From IMG/VR virus record IMGVR_UViG_3300046006_003605, positions 1-27,607 of that record: DNA of 27,607 bases; one strand, written 5' to 3'. Positions within the stretch are counted from its first letter, which is position 1. Each line of letters starts with the position of its first letter. Under the pieces are notes generated by a model. The model was given only the letters and a program-made list of their open reading frames with translations, ran no database searches and was not told where the DNA came from. This DNA is from a virus. Positions 1-7,303 of the stretch are shown in pieces. Position numbers and translations under genes: made by a program.

Positions 1-15
1 TGAGGACTTATTTGC

Positions 16-435
16 ATGAATTTTGCTAGTTCAATTATTAATACATCTGACATAATTATGAAACAAACAAGTTATATTTGGGTAACATTTCAAAAAGAGG
101 GTATCCACAAATATCCTGCTGCGGCAACGGATCCGAAATTGGCAACAGGCGATTGGCTTGATGTTAGTTTCTTAAGTACACCGCATCGGCATATATTTCA
201 TTTTAGAGTTGAGATGCAGGTATTTCATGATGATCGAGATGTAGAATTTATACAAGCAAAGCGAATAATGGAACGATGGTATTCTGATGGCACATTACAG
301 TTAGATTATAAATCTTGCGAAATGATGGCTAGAGAGCTGTATGGACGCCTAAATACTATGTGGCCTAATAGAAATTATGTTATTGAAGTATCTGAAGATA
401 ACGAAAACGGTTGTAAACTATATTTTGGGGAGTAA
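16..435 (+). CDS. Conserved phage protein, possibly T-fold-like
   Basis: 139 aa, function not recognised. The start at 16 follows a GAGG at 2-5; the in-frame ATG at 58 has no ribosome-binding site, although the better-patterned part of the protein begins there. The middle carries TPHRHIFHF, then HDDRDVEFIQAKR, then KSCEMMAREL and, near the end, EVSEDNENG. This order (His-rich strand, acidic DRDxEF segment, helix with a conserved Glu, final strand with E.xxNG) loosely recalls the T-fold of pterin synthase and QueD proteins, and a QueD-like gene lies 2 kb downstream. That likeness is inference from pattern only. The stop is 6 nt before the next start, so it is probably co-transcribed with the glycosyltransferase that follows. 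A TGA at 1-3 may end an upstream gene. Confidence 0.75.
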   Translation: MNFASSIINTSDIIMKQTSYIWVTFQKEGIHKYPAAATDPKLATGDWLDVSFLSTPHRHIFHFRVEMQVFHDDRDVEFIQAKRIMERWYSDGTLQLDYKSCEMMARELYGRLNTMWPNRNYVIEVSEDNENGCKLYFGE

Positions 436-441
436 ATACTG

Positions 442-1614
442 ATGCGTAAATTGATATACTGTGGACTTGAGCCATATGAAGGCCGTTATACTTTGCAGCT
501 TCAGCAATGGAACGAAGCGGCATTTAAACGTAGAGGCATCAATTATGAAATTATCCACGGTGATACTTTGGATAATTCTAAGTCAATTGTAACCGGACAA
601 GTATTAGATGCGCATGGTCGTAGTTATTATTCTTTGACACAGATGGCAAAACTTGTTGCAAAGATGAAAGCTGGAGAAATTCAGTATGATGACATAATTT
701 TCTTCGAAGATATGTTTACTCCTGGAATGGAAGTATTGCCTTATATTATGGATCAATGTGGTTGGGAACATCAGCCTAGAGTATTTGTTAGGTGTTTAGC
801 TCAGACAATTGATCCTGACGACTTCTTACATGTCTGGGATATGCAAGGCTGGATGGCACACTATGAGAAGATGGTTAATACTTGGGTGAGTGGAGTATTA
901 GCATCAAATGAAGAGATGGTTGCTCATATGAAAATTGCAGGTTGGCAAGTGCCAATGTATAATATCTCAGGATTAGCATTTGATCAAAATGAAGTTCGTA
1001 GTCGTGTAAAGAATATTAAACAATTCTCAGAACGTAAGAATCGAGTAGTATTCTCTGCAAGATTCGATCAGGAAAAGCAGCCGGGATTCTTTATGGATAT
1101 TATAGAACATTTTGGGTCTAAATCGGATATTGAATTTGCGGTATTGTCGGGTGGTCCTTTACGTAGTAATGACGACTCCTATATAGACCGAGCAGTTGAA
1201 TTAACTAAGACGCATCCCAATTTTAAGATATACGAAAATCTTAAGAAGGATGAATATTACGAATTGCTTGCAGATTCTAAAGTATTATTTAATTGTGCCC
1301 TGCAAGATTGGGTAAGTAACACTGCATCAGAAGCAGACGCATTAGGAACAAATTGTTTGTTCCCAGCCTACAGATCATTTCCTGAAACATTCGCAAATGA
1401 TCCCGAATGTTTATATATTCCTTGGTCTAAAGAAGATGCCACAAATAAATTAGAGTGCTTATTAGAAACTCCTAGAAACGGTATTGGTAAATTGGCTAAC
1501 TGGACCTCAGGAACTATTGACAGATGCCTCGATATTATGTTAGGATTAGATAACGGTAAGTGGAATAGAAACCAATCTAATTATAGAAATCATACATCTG
1601 AGACCAAGTATTAA
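442..1614 (+). CDS. Glycosyltransferase, GT-B fold, GT4-like
   Basis: 390 aa, a cytoplasmic sugar transferase of GT-B type. The C-terminal half shows the GT4 pattern: a strand NRVVFSARFDQEKQPGFF at about residues 200-217, a nucleotide-sugar region with FAVLSGGP, then YYELLADSKVLFNCALQDW and SNTASEADALGTNCLFP. In GT4 enzymes the last part holds the acidic residue that contacts the donor sugar. The N-terminal half (acceptor side) is specific to phage-like relatives. GGGGAG at 427-432 gives a good ribosome-binding site 9 nt before the ATG. The stop codon abuts the GalE-like gene. Donor and acceptor cannot be read from the sequence. Possible roles are glycosylation of virion proteins, DNA or host surface glycans. 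The GT4 family call is fairly sure, the substrate unknown. Confidence 0.8.
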   Translation: MRKLIYCGLEPYEGRYTLQLQQWNEAAFKRRGINYEIIHGDTLDNSKSIVTGQVLDAHGRSYYSLTQMAKLVAKMKAGEIQYDDIIFFEDMFTPGMEVLPYIMDQCGWEHQPRVFVRCLAQTIDPDDFLHVWDMQGWMAHYEKMVNTWVSGVLASNEEMVAHMKIAGWQVPMYNISGLAFDQNEVRSRVKNIKQFSERKNRVVFSARFDQEKQPGFFMDIIEHFGSKSDIEFAVLSGGPLRSNDDSYIDRAVELTKTHPNFKIYENLKKDEYYELLADSKVLFNCALQDWVSNTASEADALGTNCLFPAYRSFPETFANDPECLYIPWSKEDATNKLECLLETPRNGIGKLANWTSGTIDRCLDIMLGLDNGKWNRNQSNYRNHTSETKY

Positions 1615-2589
1615 ATGACTAAGACTGTTATAGTTACAGGCGCCGCCGGTTATATCGGTGGCGCTATTTGCATAGAACTTATTACCAAAGGGTATTATGT
1701 AATTGGTATTGATCGCCGAGCATTACCTTCACATTTGGAAATATACTGCGATGAATTTATCCAATCCGATTTTATTGGGTATGGATCATTAATGCAAGTA
1801 GAAAAACAACCATGTGCAATTATACATTGTGCGGGTACAAGTTTAGTTGGACCTAGTATACAAAACCCTGAAGAATATTATGAAAACAATATTCAGAAAA
1901 CTTTAGCATTTCTTAAATATATTCGTAGGCGTTCCCCGAATTCCAAATTTATCTTTAGCAGTAGCGCATCTGTTTATGGCAATCCTGATACCGATAAACC
2001 AATAACAGAAGAACAACCTACCAATCCTATTTCGCCGTATGGTGAATCTAAGTTGATGATTGATAAGGCTTTGCATTCGTTTAATATTGCGTATGGCATG
2101 AAATATGTAGCATTTAGATATTTCAATGCGTGTGGCGCAATACAAAATGGAATACACGGACAAGAAGCAAATGCGACCCATATTTTTCCTAAGGTGTTTG
2201 ACGCAATTTTAGAAAATCAACCTTTTATATTAAATGGATCCGATTATAATACTAAAGACGGCACTTGTGTTAGAGATTATATTCACATAGCGGATATTGC
2301 TAATGCTCACGTAATGGCAATAGAAAAAAATATGCAAGGGATATATAATATAGGATCAGTTAGAGGATATTCTAATTTAGAAATTCTTAAAGAAGTGTCA
2401 AAATGCTTAGGTAAAAATGTATCTATTGAAGTAGCAGAAAAACGTATAGGTGATCCTGCGTATTTAATCGCCGATTCCGATAAATTATTTTCAGAGACGG
2501 GCTGGACAGCACGAAAAGATCTACGCACTATAATTAAAGATTTACATGATTGGTACTTCCCAGAGGCCTTAGGCGCTCATCCCTCTTAA
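1615..2589 (+). CDS. galE: UDP-glucose 4-epimerase-like extended SDR (GalE family)
   Basis: 324 aa NAD-dependent sugar-nucleotide epimerase or dehydratase. The Rossmann motif TGAAGYIGG lies at residues 8-16, a catalytic Ser cluster SSSASVYG at 115-122, and the YxxxK pair at Y142/K146 (PYGESK). The C-terminal half has FRYFNACGA, the sugar-nucleotide region RDYIHIADIANAH and NIGSVRGYSNLEIL, all typical of GalE. GalE normally interconverts UDP-glucose and UDP-galactose; UDP-GlcNAc/GalNAc or UDP-pentose epimerases look alike at this level. The ATG starts directly after the stop of the GT4 gene with no clear ribosome-binding site, so translational coupling is likely. The pair suggests that the phage makes the donor sugar for its own transferase. 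The family is secure; the exact substrate is not. Confidence 0.85.
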   Translation: MTKTVIVTGAAGYIGGAICIELITKGYYVIGIDRRALPSHLEIYCDEFIQSDFIGYGSLMQVEKQPCAIIHCAGTSLVGPSIQNPEEYYENNIQKTLAFLKYIRRRSPNSKFIFSSSASVYGNPDTDKPITEEQPTNPISPYGESKLMIDKALHSFNIAYGMKYVAFRYFNACGAIQNGIHGQEANATHIFPKVFDAILENQPFILNGSDYNTKDGTCVRDYIHIADIANAHVMAIEKNMQGIYNIGSVRGYSNLEILKEVSKCLGKNVSIEVAEKRIGDPAYLIADSDKLFSETGWTARKDLRTIIKDLHDWYFPEALGAHPS

Positions 2590-2630
2590 AATATTCTGCG
2601 TGTCTTCTTTTAAACACGGAGACAAATAAA

Positions 2631-3113
2631 ATGACAAACAAAAAATTCTTTTCTACAAAAACATACAGACAAATCGGACCAGTTGCTTATCGGCAATGGC
2701 GCGCCGATTCCCATTGCAATTTAATTCATGGTTATGCAATGAGTTTTCACTTTGAATTTGAAGCAGATACTTTAGATGCTCGCAATTGGGTTACTGACTT
2801 CGGAGGACTGAGACCACTTAAGGATAGTCTAGAAGAGTGGTTCGATCATACTTTACTTGTTGCTGAAGATGACCCTATGCGAGACGAACTACTACACTTA
2901 GGCAAAATTGGTCTGGCTAAAATTACAGAAGTAGAACGAACAGGGTGCGAAGGCATTGCTGATTTTCTATATGAATATATCAACACTATCTTTTTACCAA
3001 ATTGCGGTGCAGAAGAAGCAAAAAGAGTTTGGTGTTGCCGTGTAGAAGTTCGAGAAACAGATTCTAATATGGCAGGTCGAAATGGACATCGTGAAGATAA
3101 TGAATTCATCTAA
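2631..3113 (+). CDS. QueD/6-pyruvoyl-tetrahydropterin synthase-like protein
   Basis: 160 aa T-fold protein. QueD makes 6-carboxy-tetrahydropterin in the queuosine/7-deazaguanine pathway; PTPS acts in biopterin synthesis. Visible family motifs are SHCNLIHGY (Cys plus two zinc-type His), NWVTDFGGLRPLK (the DF..LK motif) and WFDHTLLVAEDDP (the catalytic DH motif). The third zinc-ligand position is Tyr (HGY) where the usual motif is HGH, so activity is uncertain. The start at 2631 is chosen because CGGAG (2617-2621) sits 9 nt upstream; an earlier in-frame start at 2550 would run into galE. No other queuosine or 7-deazaguanine gene is visible in the window, so it may feed a pathway completed elsewhere in the genome or by the host. 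Confidence 0.75.
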   Translation: MTNKKFFSTKTYRQIGPVAYRQWRADSHCNLIHGYAMSFHFEFEADTLDARNWVTDFGGLRPLKDSLEEWFDHTLLVAEDDPMRDELLHLGKIGLAKITEVERTGCEGIADFLYEYINTIFLPNCGAEEAKRVWCCRVEVRETDSNMAGRNGHREDNEFI

Positions 3114-3115
3114 AA

Positions 3116-3619
3116 ATGAAAAAAACAAATATCGCAAAAGGTGCTCAAAGTAAAGATGAGTATGTAGGCGATTTAACTATTGCATTTATAAATCATAATA
3201 CATCAGAATATCCGGTTACGGTGGGTGCAGTAAAATTTGCACCTGTTCCTGTAACTAAGCAAAAAGATTTGATGTTAAATGTTGCAAGATTGCATGCACA
3301 ACAAGAATATGATAGAATTATGGAATTAGTTACTGTGCTACAAAAACAAGCACGTGGAATTAAGCATAGACTAGACTTCACGGATCAAGTACACGCCGCA
3401 GAATATTCGTTTCAATTATATCATGGACAAACCTATTGGTTGGCATTTGATAAAAAATTACAAAAAACAATTTTAATAATTAATGGGCCGAATGATTGGT
3501 CTACAGGTGCGCCAGCGCACTATGACTATATTACACGAGCTAAATGGTTAGGTGATCATACCTGGTTAGAAGTTGATGAAGAAGGAAATCCTGTAAATGA
3601 AAATAGCGTTAATTACTGA
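3116..3619 (+). CDS. DUF2452 family protein
   Basis: 167 aa, function unknown. The pattern fits DUF2452: a GAVKFAPVP segment at about residues 37-45, a helical stretch LHAQQEYDRIMELVTVLQKQA with QAR.I..R, then HAAEYSFQLYHGQTYWLAF, the NGPNDW motif and the closing AKWLGDHTWLEVD. This family occurs in bacteria and in T4-like phages without a known role. The ATG lies 2 nt after the QueD-like stop and no clear ribosome-binding site is seen, so it is probably coupled to it. Its 3' end overlaps the gp47 gene by 23 nt. The position next to recombination genes is not enough to assign a role in DNA metabolism. Confidence 0.7.
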   Translation: MKKTNIAKGAQSKDEYVGDLTIAFINHNTSEYPVTVGAVKFAPVPVTKQKDLMLNVARLHAQQEYDRIMELVTVLQKQARGIKHRLDFTDQVHAAEYSFQLYHGQTYWLAFDKKLQKTILIINGPNDWSTGAPAHYDYITRAKWLGDHTWLEVDEEGNPVNENSVNY

Positions 3620-4661
3620 TACGCACTTTGGGGCAAGGTCTGATTCGCAACCCTTTGATGCATACTTTAAAAGATTTTATCAAGAATCATTTTTCCCAGA
3701 ATTACAAAAACGCAACATTAAAAATATTATTCATCTAGGTGATTGTTTTGATCGTCGGAAATATATTAATTTTAATTCTTTAAAATCTTGCCGAGAATAT
3801 TTCTTTGATCAAACAAAGTACCTTGGCATTACCATGGATATGATCATTGGTAACCATGATACATTCTTTAAGAATACCAACAATGTAAATTCCCCTGATC
3901 TATTACTTACTGAATATGCAAATATCAATGCATATAAAGATGCGACAGAAGTAGACTTTGGTGATTGTTCTATATTAATGATGCCTTGGTTGTGTGCTGA
4001 TAATTACGAAGAATCGATGGCGCTAGTTAAAAAAACTAAAGCTACGGTATGCTTTGGGCATTTGGAATTAGCAGGATTTGTAATGTACAAAGGGCAAAAT
4101 ACGCAGGAGTCGCATGGCGGATTAGATTCTAAATTATTTAGCAAATTCGATTTAGTATGTTCTGGACATTTTCATCATAAGCATAGTGGCGGCAATATCC
4201 ATTATTTGGGTAATCCATACCAAATGTTCTGGAATGATTTTGAGGATCCTAGAGGATTTCATATCTTTGATACTGTTACTTTAGAATTAGAATTTATTGA
4301 AAATCCTTTTACGATATTTGAAAAATATTATTATGATGACGATAAAGAAGATGTATCTACGATAGATATTACTAAATTTGCAAGTAAACTAATAAAATTG
4401 ATAGTTGTAAATAAAAAAGATTTTATTAAATTTGATACGTTTATTGAAAATATATACAATCAAAATCCAATTGAATTAAAAATTATTGAGGACTTCTCAG
4501 AGTTTGAGGCAGAAGCCTTAGATGAGACAATTGACTTAGAAGATACCATGACTTTATTATCCAACTATGTTGATAGTATAGAAACAGATGCGGATAAAGA
4601 CCGTATTAAAACTTTGATGAAATCGTTATACGTAGAAGCTCAAAATTATGAGGAAGCATGA
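3597..4661 (+). CDS. 47: gp47-like recombination endonuclease subunit (SbcD/Mre11 type)
   Basis: 354 aa metallophosphoesterase. With gp46 it forms the phage Mre11-Rad50 complex, which resects double-strand ends for recombination-dependent replication and helps degrade host DNA. The Mn-binding motifs are all present: DTH at residues 8-10, GDCFDRR from 48, GNHD at 85-88, GHLE at 154-157 and GHFHH at 190-194. Length is close to T4 gp47 (about 340 aa). The C-terminal part after residue 240 is acidic and helical, as expected for the gp46-binding region. The gene overlaps the end of the DUF2452 gene by 23 nt and the gp46 start by 4 nt (ATGA), the usual tight coupling of the pair. All catalytic residues appear intact. 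Confidence 0.95.
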   Translation: MKIALITDTHFGARSDSQPFDAYFKRFYQESFFPELQKRNIKNIIHLGDCFDRRKYINFNSLKSCREYFFDQTKYLGITMDMIIGNHDTFFKNTNNVNSPDLLLTEYANINAYKDATEVDFGDCSILMMPWLCADNYEESMALVKKTKATVCFGHLELAGFVMYKGQNTQESHGGLDSKLFSKFDLVCSGHFHHKHSGGNIHYLGNPYQMFWNDFEDPRGFHIFDTVTLELEFIENPFTIFEKYYYDDDKEDVSTIDITKFASKLIKLIVVNKKDFIKFDTFIENIYNQNPIELKIIEDFSEFEAEALDETIDLEDTMTLLSNYVDSIETDADKDRIKTLMKSLYVEAQNYEEA

Positions 4662-6376
4662 TAAAATTTAAGACTATACGTTGGAAAAACTTCTTATCAA
4701 CAGGAGCACAATTCACAGAAGTTGGATTAGATAAATCAACTACCACATTAGTTGTTGGTGAAAATGGTGCCGGTAAAAGCACCATTCTTGACGCATTGTG
4801 TTTTGTTTTATTCAATAAGCCATTTCGTAGTATCAATAAGCCTCAATTGCTTAATACGATCAATGCTAAAAATTTACTAGTAGAGTTAGAATTTAATATT
4901 GGTCCCAAAGAATACAAAATTGTTCGGGGTATTAAACCCGGTATATTTGAAATTCATGTGCAGAACGTGTTATTGAATCAGGATGCCGCAGCGAAAGATT
5001 ACCAAAAATATTTAGAAGATACTATTCTAAAATTAAATTATAAATCATTTACGCAGATTGTAATTTTAGGTAGTGCATCCTTTACCCCCTTTATGCAATT
5101 GCCGTTGGGTCATCGAAGAGAAATTATTGAGGATATTTTAGATATCCAAATATTTACAGTAATGAATTCGGTATTGAAGAATAAACAAACTGAAATAAAA
5201 AATTCAATTTTGGATATAGATTCTAAAGTAGAATTTGGTAAAAGCAAAGTTAAATTACAACAAGACTACATTAAAACTCTTGAAGATGATATACAAAAAC
5301 GGGCAAAGGATACTACAGTATTAATTGAGACTGCAAATATTGCAATTAACGGTTTTACTACAGAGATAAACACATTAAAATCGCAAGTGGATGGATTAAA
5401 ACTTACAATTTTAGATGATGATGAAACAAAGAAAAAAGAAAAACAAATACTTAAAGTATTAGACAAACTTAAAGAGAAGTCAAAGAAAGTAAATTCTGAC
5501 ATCACATTCTATCTTAACCACGATGATTGCCCTACATGCAATCAAAATTTAAGTGAGGACTTTAAGGATAAAACGATTACGGAACATAAGCATAAATCGT
5601 CTGAGGTTGCTGATGCAATACATGATTTAGAAAATCAAATAACCGATGTTAATTTGCGATTAGAAAAAATAGATGTAGTTAAAACTAAGATTGCAGAATT
5701 GAATGAATCTATTATTGAATTTAGCTCTAGTTTAATTGCCGAACAAAATTATATTAAAAAATTAGCAAAAGAGATTCAGGATAGTGCTACTAATACTACC
5801 AACATAGATGAGGAAAAAACTAAATTAAAGGCATTGGCTAAAGATGTTATTCTTTTGTCTGAAGAAAAAGGTAAGCAAACAGAAGAAAAACACTATTTTG
5901 AGATTGCGGGTATACTTTTAAAAGATACCGGAATTAAAACTAAAATTATTAGACAATATTTGCCAATCATTAATAAATTAGTAAACAAGTATTTAGTGGC
6001 AATGGATTTCTTTTGTCATTTTGAATTGGATGAAACATTCAATGAAACAATAAAGTCTAGGCATCGAGATGAATTTTCTTATGCATCATTTAGTGAAGGC
6101 GAAAAACAGCGTATTGATTTGGCGCTATTATTTACTTGGCGAACAATTGCAAAAATGAAAAATTGCGCTAGCACAAATTTGCTATTACTTGATGAGGTTT
6201 TCGATTCATCTTTAGATGCAAATGGTACAGATTATGTGATGAACCTTATAAATACTTTAGGTGACGAGACTAATGTATTTGTAATTAGTCACAAGGGAGA
6301 TCTTCTATTTGATAAATTTAGAAGTGTTATAAAATTTGAGAAACACCAAAATTTCTCTAGAATACAAGGAAGTTAA
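4658..6376 (+). CDS. 46: gp46-like recombination endonuclease subunit (SbcC/Rad50 type)
   Basis: 572 aa SMC-like ATPase, partner of gp47. Walker A is GENGAGKST at residues 34-42, the Q-loop follows in the N-lobe, long coiled coils run from about 170 to 440, and the zinc hook CPTCNQ sits at 291-296 in the middle of them. The C-lobe holds the ABC signature FSEGEKQR at 478-485, Walker B LLLLDEVFD ending near D512, and the D-loop SSLDANG, with the switch His in VISHKGD. Length matches T4 gp46 (about 560 aa). The start overlaps the gp47 stop by 4 nt. The coiled coil is short as in other phage members. Nothing appears damaged. Confidence 0.95.
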   Translation: MIKFKTIRWKNFLSTGAQFTEVGLDKSTTTLVVGENGAGKSTILDALCFVLFNKPFRSINKPQLLNTINAKNLLVELEFNIGPKEYKIVRGIKPGIFEIHVQNVLLNQDAAAKDYQKYLEDTILKLNYKSFTQIVILGSASFTPFMQLPLGHRREIIEDILDIQIFTVMNSVLKNKQTEIKNSILDIDSKVEFGKSKVKLQQDYIKTLEDDIQKRAKDTTVLIETANIAINGFTTEINTLKSQVDGLKLTILDDDETKKKEKQILKVLDKLKEKSKKVNSDITFYLNHDDCPTCNQNLSEDFKDKTITEHKHKSSEVADAIHDLENQITDVNLRLEKIDVVKTKIAELNESIIEFSSSLIAEQNYIKKLAKEIQDSATNTTNIDEEKTKLKALAKDVILLSEEKGKQTEEKHYFEIAGILLKDTGIKTKIIRQYLPIINKLVNKYLVAMDFFCHFELDETFNETIKSRHRDEFSYASFSEGEKQRIDLALLFTWRTIAKMKNCASTNLLLLDEVFDSSLDANGTDYVMNLINTLGDETNVFVISHKGDLLFDKFRSVIKFEKHQNFSRIQGS

Positions 6377-6377
6377 T

Positions 6378-6974
6378 ATGGCAAATGATACTTGGCAGCT
6401 ACAAACGCATACGGTAAATACCTACTGTTATTACACAGGAATATTTGATGATGAAATGCTTGACGACATTGTTACGTTGGGCGATTCTCTTTTATTAAAA
6501 AATGCAGAGGTTGGTGGAAATTTTGACACGCCGGGAGGCGAAAACGCAGATATTCGAAAAACAACTATTGGTTGGATTCCTACAAACGACCAAAATGCTT
6601 GGCTTTACAGAAAATTAACAGACAGCGTCTTTCAGGCAAATTCAAAATGGTTTAATTATGATCTTAACCATATTGAATCGCTACAATTTTCAGTATATAA
6701 AGAAGGTGATTTTTATGATGCGCACGTTGACCATCATTATCAAGGCGCGGGACAATACCCTAGAAAATTAAGTTTTACTATGCAATTATCGGATCCTTCG
6801 GATTATGAGGGTGGCGATGTAAATCTAATTACGTCCCACAACCCATTTGCAATCCCAAAAGAGCGCGGAACAATCACATTTTTTCCTTCGTATACCTTGC
6901 ATGAAGTTAAACCCGTTACCAAAGGAATCCGAAAAGCATTAGTTGGTTGGATCCATGGACCCAATTGGAAATAA
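6378..6974 (+). CDS. 2OG-Fe(II) oxygenase (prolyl-hydroxylase-like)
   Basis: 198 aa. Members of this family use 2-oxoglutarate, O2 and Fe(II) to hydroxylate proteins or small molecules. The iron triad is HVD (H116, D118) and distal H175 in YTLHEVKPV; R185 in KGIRKALVGW should bind the 2OG carboxylate. The core strands RKLSFTMQLSDP and YEGGDVNL are also typical. The start at 6378 follows AAGGAAG (6367-6373), and the gp46 stop lies one base before it; a longer reading from 6336 would overlap gp46 without a ribosome-binding site. Such oxygenases are very common in marine T4-like phages, where the target is mostly unknown. The family is secure, the substrate is not. Confidence 0.9.
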   Translation: MANDTWQLQTHTVNTYCYYTGIFDDEMLDDIVTLGDSLLLKNAEVGGNFDTPGGENADIRKTTIGWIPTNDQNAWLYRKLTDSVFQANSKWFNYDLNHIESLQFSVYKEGDFYDAHVDHHYQGAGQYPRKLSFTMQLSDPSDYEGGDVNLITSHNPFAIPKERGTITFFPSYTLHEVKPVTKGIRKALVGWIHGPNWK

Positions 6975-6977
6975 AAA

Positions 6978-7253
6978 ATGGCTAACAAAATTCCTTTAGA
7001 GTATCTAGAATTAGATAACGATTTTGGTTTCACCGCAGTAAATGAAAAAGATGTTACTGAACCAATATTGGCAGAAGCCAAAACATCTGTAGATAGCGAA
7101 ACCAAATTGAAGTTGCAGACTTTGGAAAAAATGGTTATGCCCCTTTTGGTTAATTTGATGAAGAATCCCGAAAAAGAATACATACATTGGCCAAATCGGG
7201 TTCCGCTCATAGAGAAACAAATTGAACGAATTTTAGCTATAACTAGGGCTTGA
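6978..7253 (+). CDS. Conserved small phage protein
   Basis: 91 aa, not recognised by function. The N-terminus IPLEYLELDNDFGF is followed by an acidic linker, and the C-terminal 45 residues are helical with LEKMVMPLLVNLMKNPEK and then YIHWPNR, a pattern I associate with hypothetical proteins of marine T4-like phages. No signal peptide or membrane helix. It starts 3 nt after the oxygenase stop. Its TGA stop is embedded in the -35 box (TTGACA, 7250-7255) of the promoter for the next gene, so this gene closes the gp47-gp46-oxygenase transcription unit. Size and helical make-up would suit a small DNA-binding or mediator protein, but I see nothing that shows this. Confidence 0.75.
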   Translation: MANKIPLEYLELDNDFGFTAVNEKDVTEPILAEAKTSVDSETKLKLQTLEKMVMPLLVNLMKNPEKEYIHWPNRVPLIEKQIERILAITRA

Positions 7254-7278
7254 CAACTGCTCCTTTAGGTGTTATAAT
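7250..7278 (+). promoter_or_regulatory. Sigma70-type promoter for the VWA gene
   Basis: A perfect TTGACA (7250-7255) and a perfect TATAAT (7273-7278) are separated by 17 nt, the consensus for host vegetative RNA polymerase. The predicted start of transcription is about 7285, and GAGGAG (7292-7297) precedes the ATG at 7304. The -35 box contains the stop codon of the upstream gene. The block around the -10 box (TAGGTGTTATAATAT) is repeated exactly at 9526-9540. Confidence 0.85.
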
Positions 7279-7303
7279 ATAGAAAAGCCCAGAGGAGACC
7301 CAT

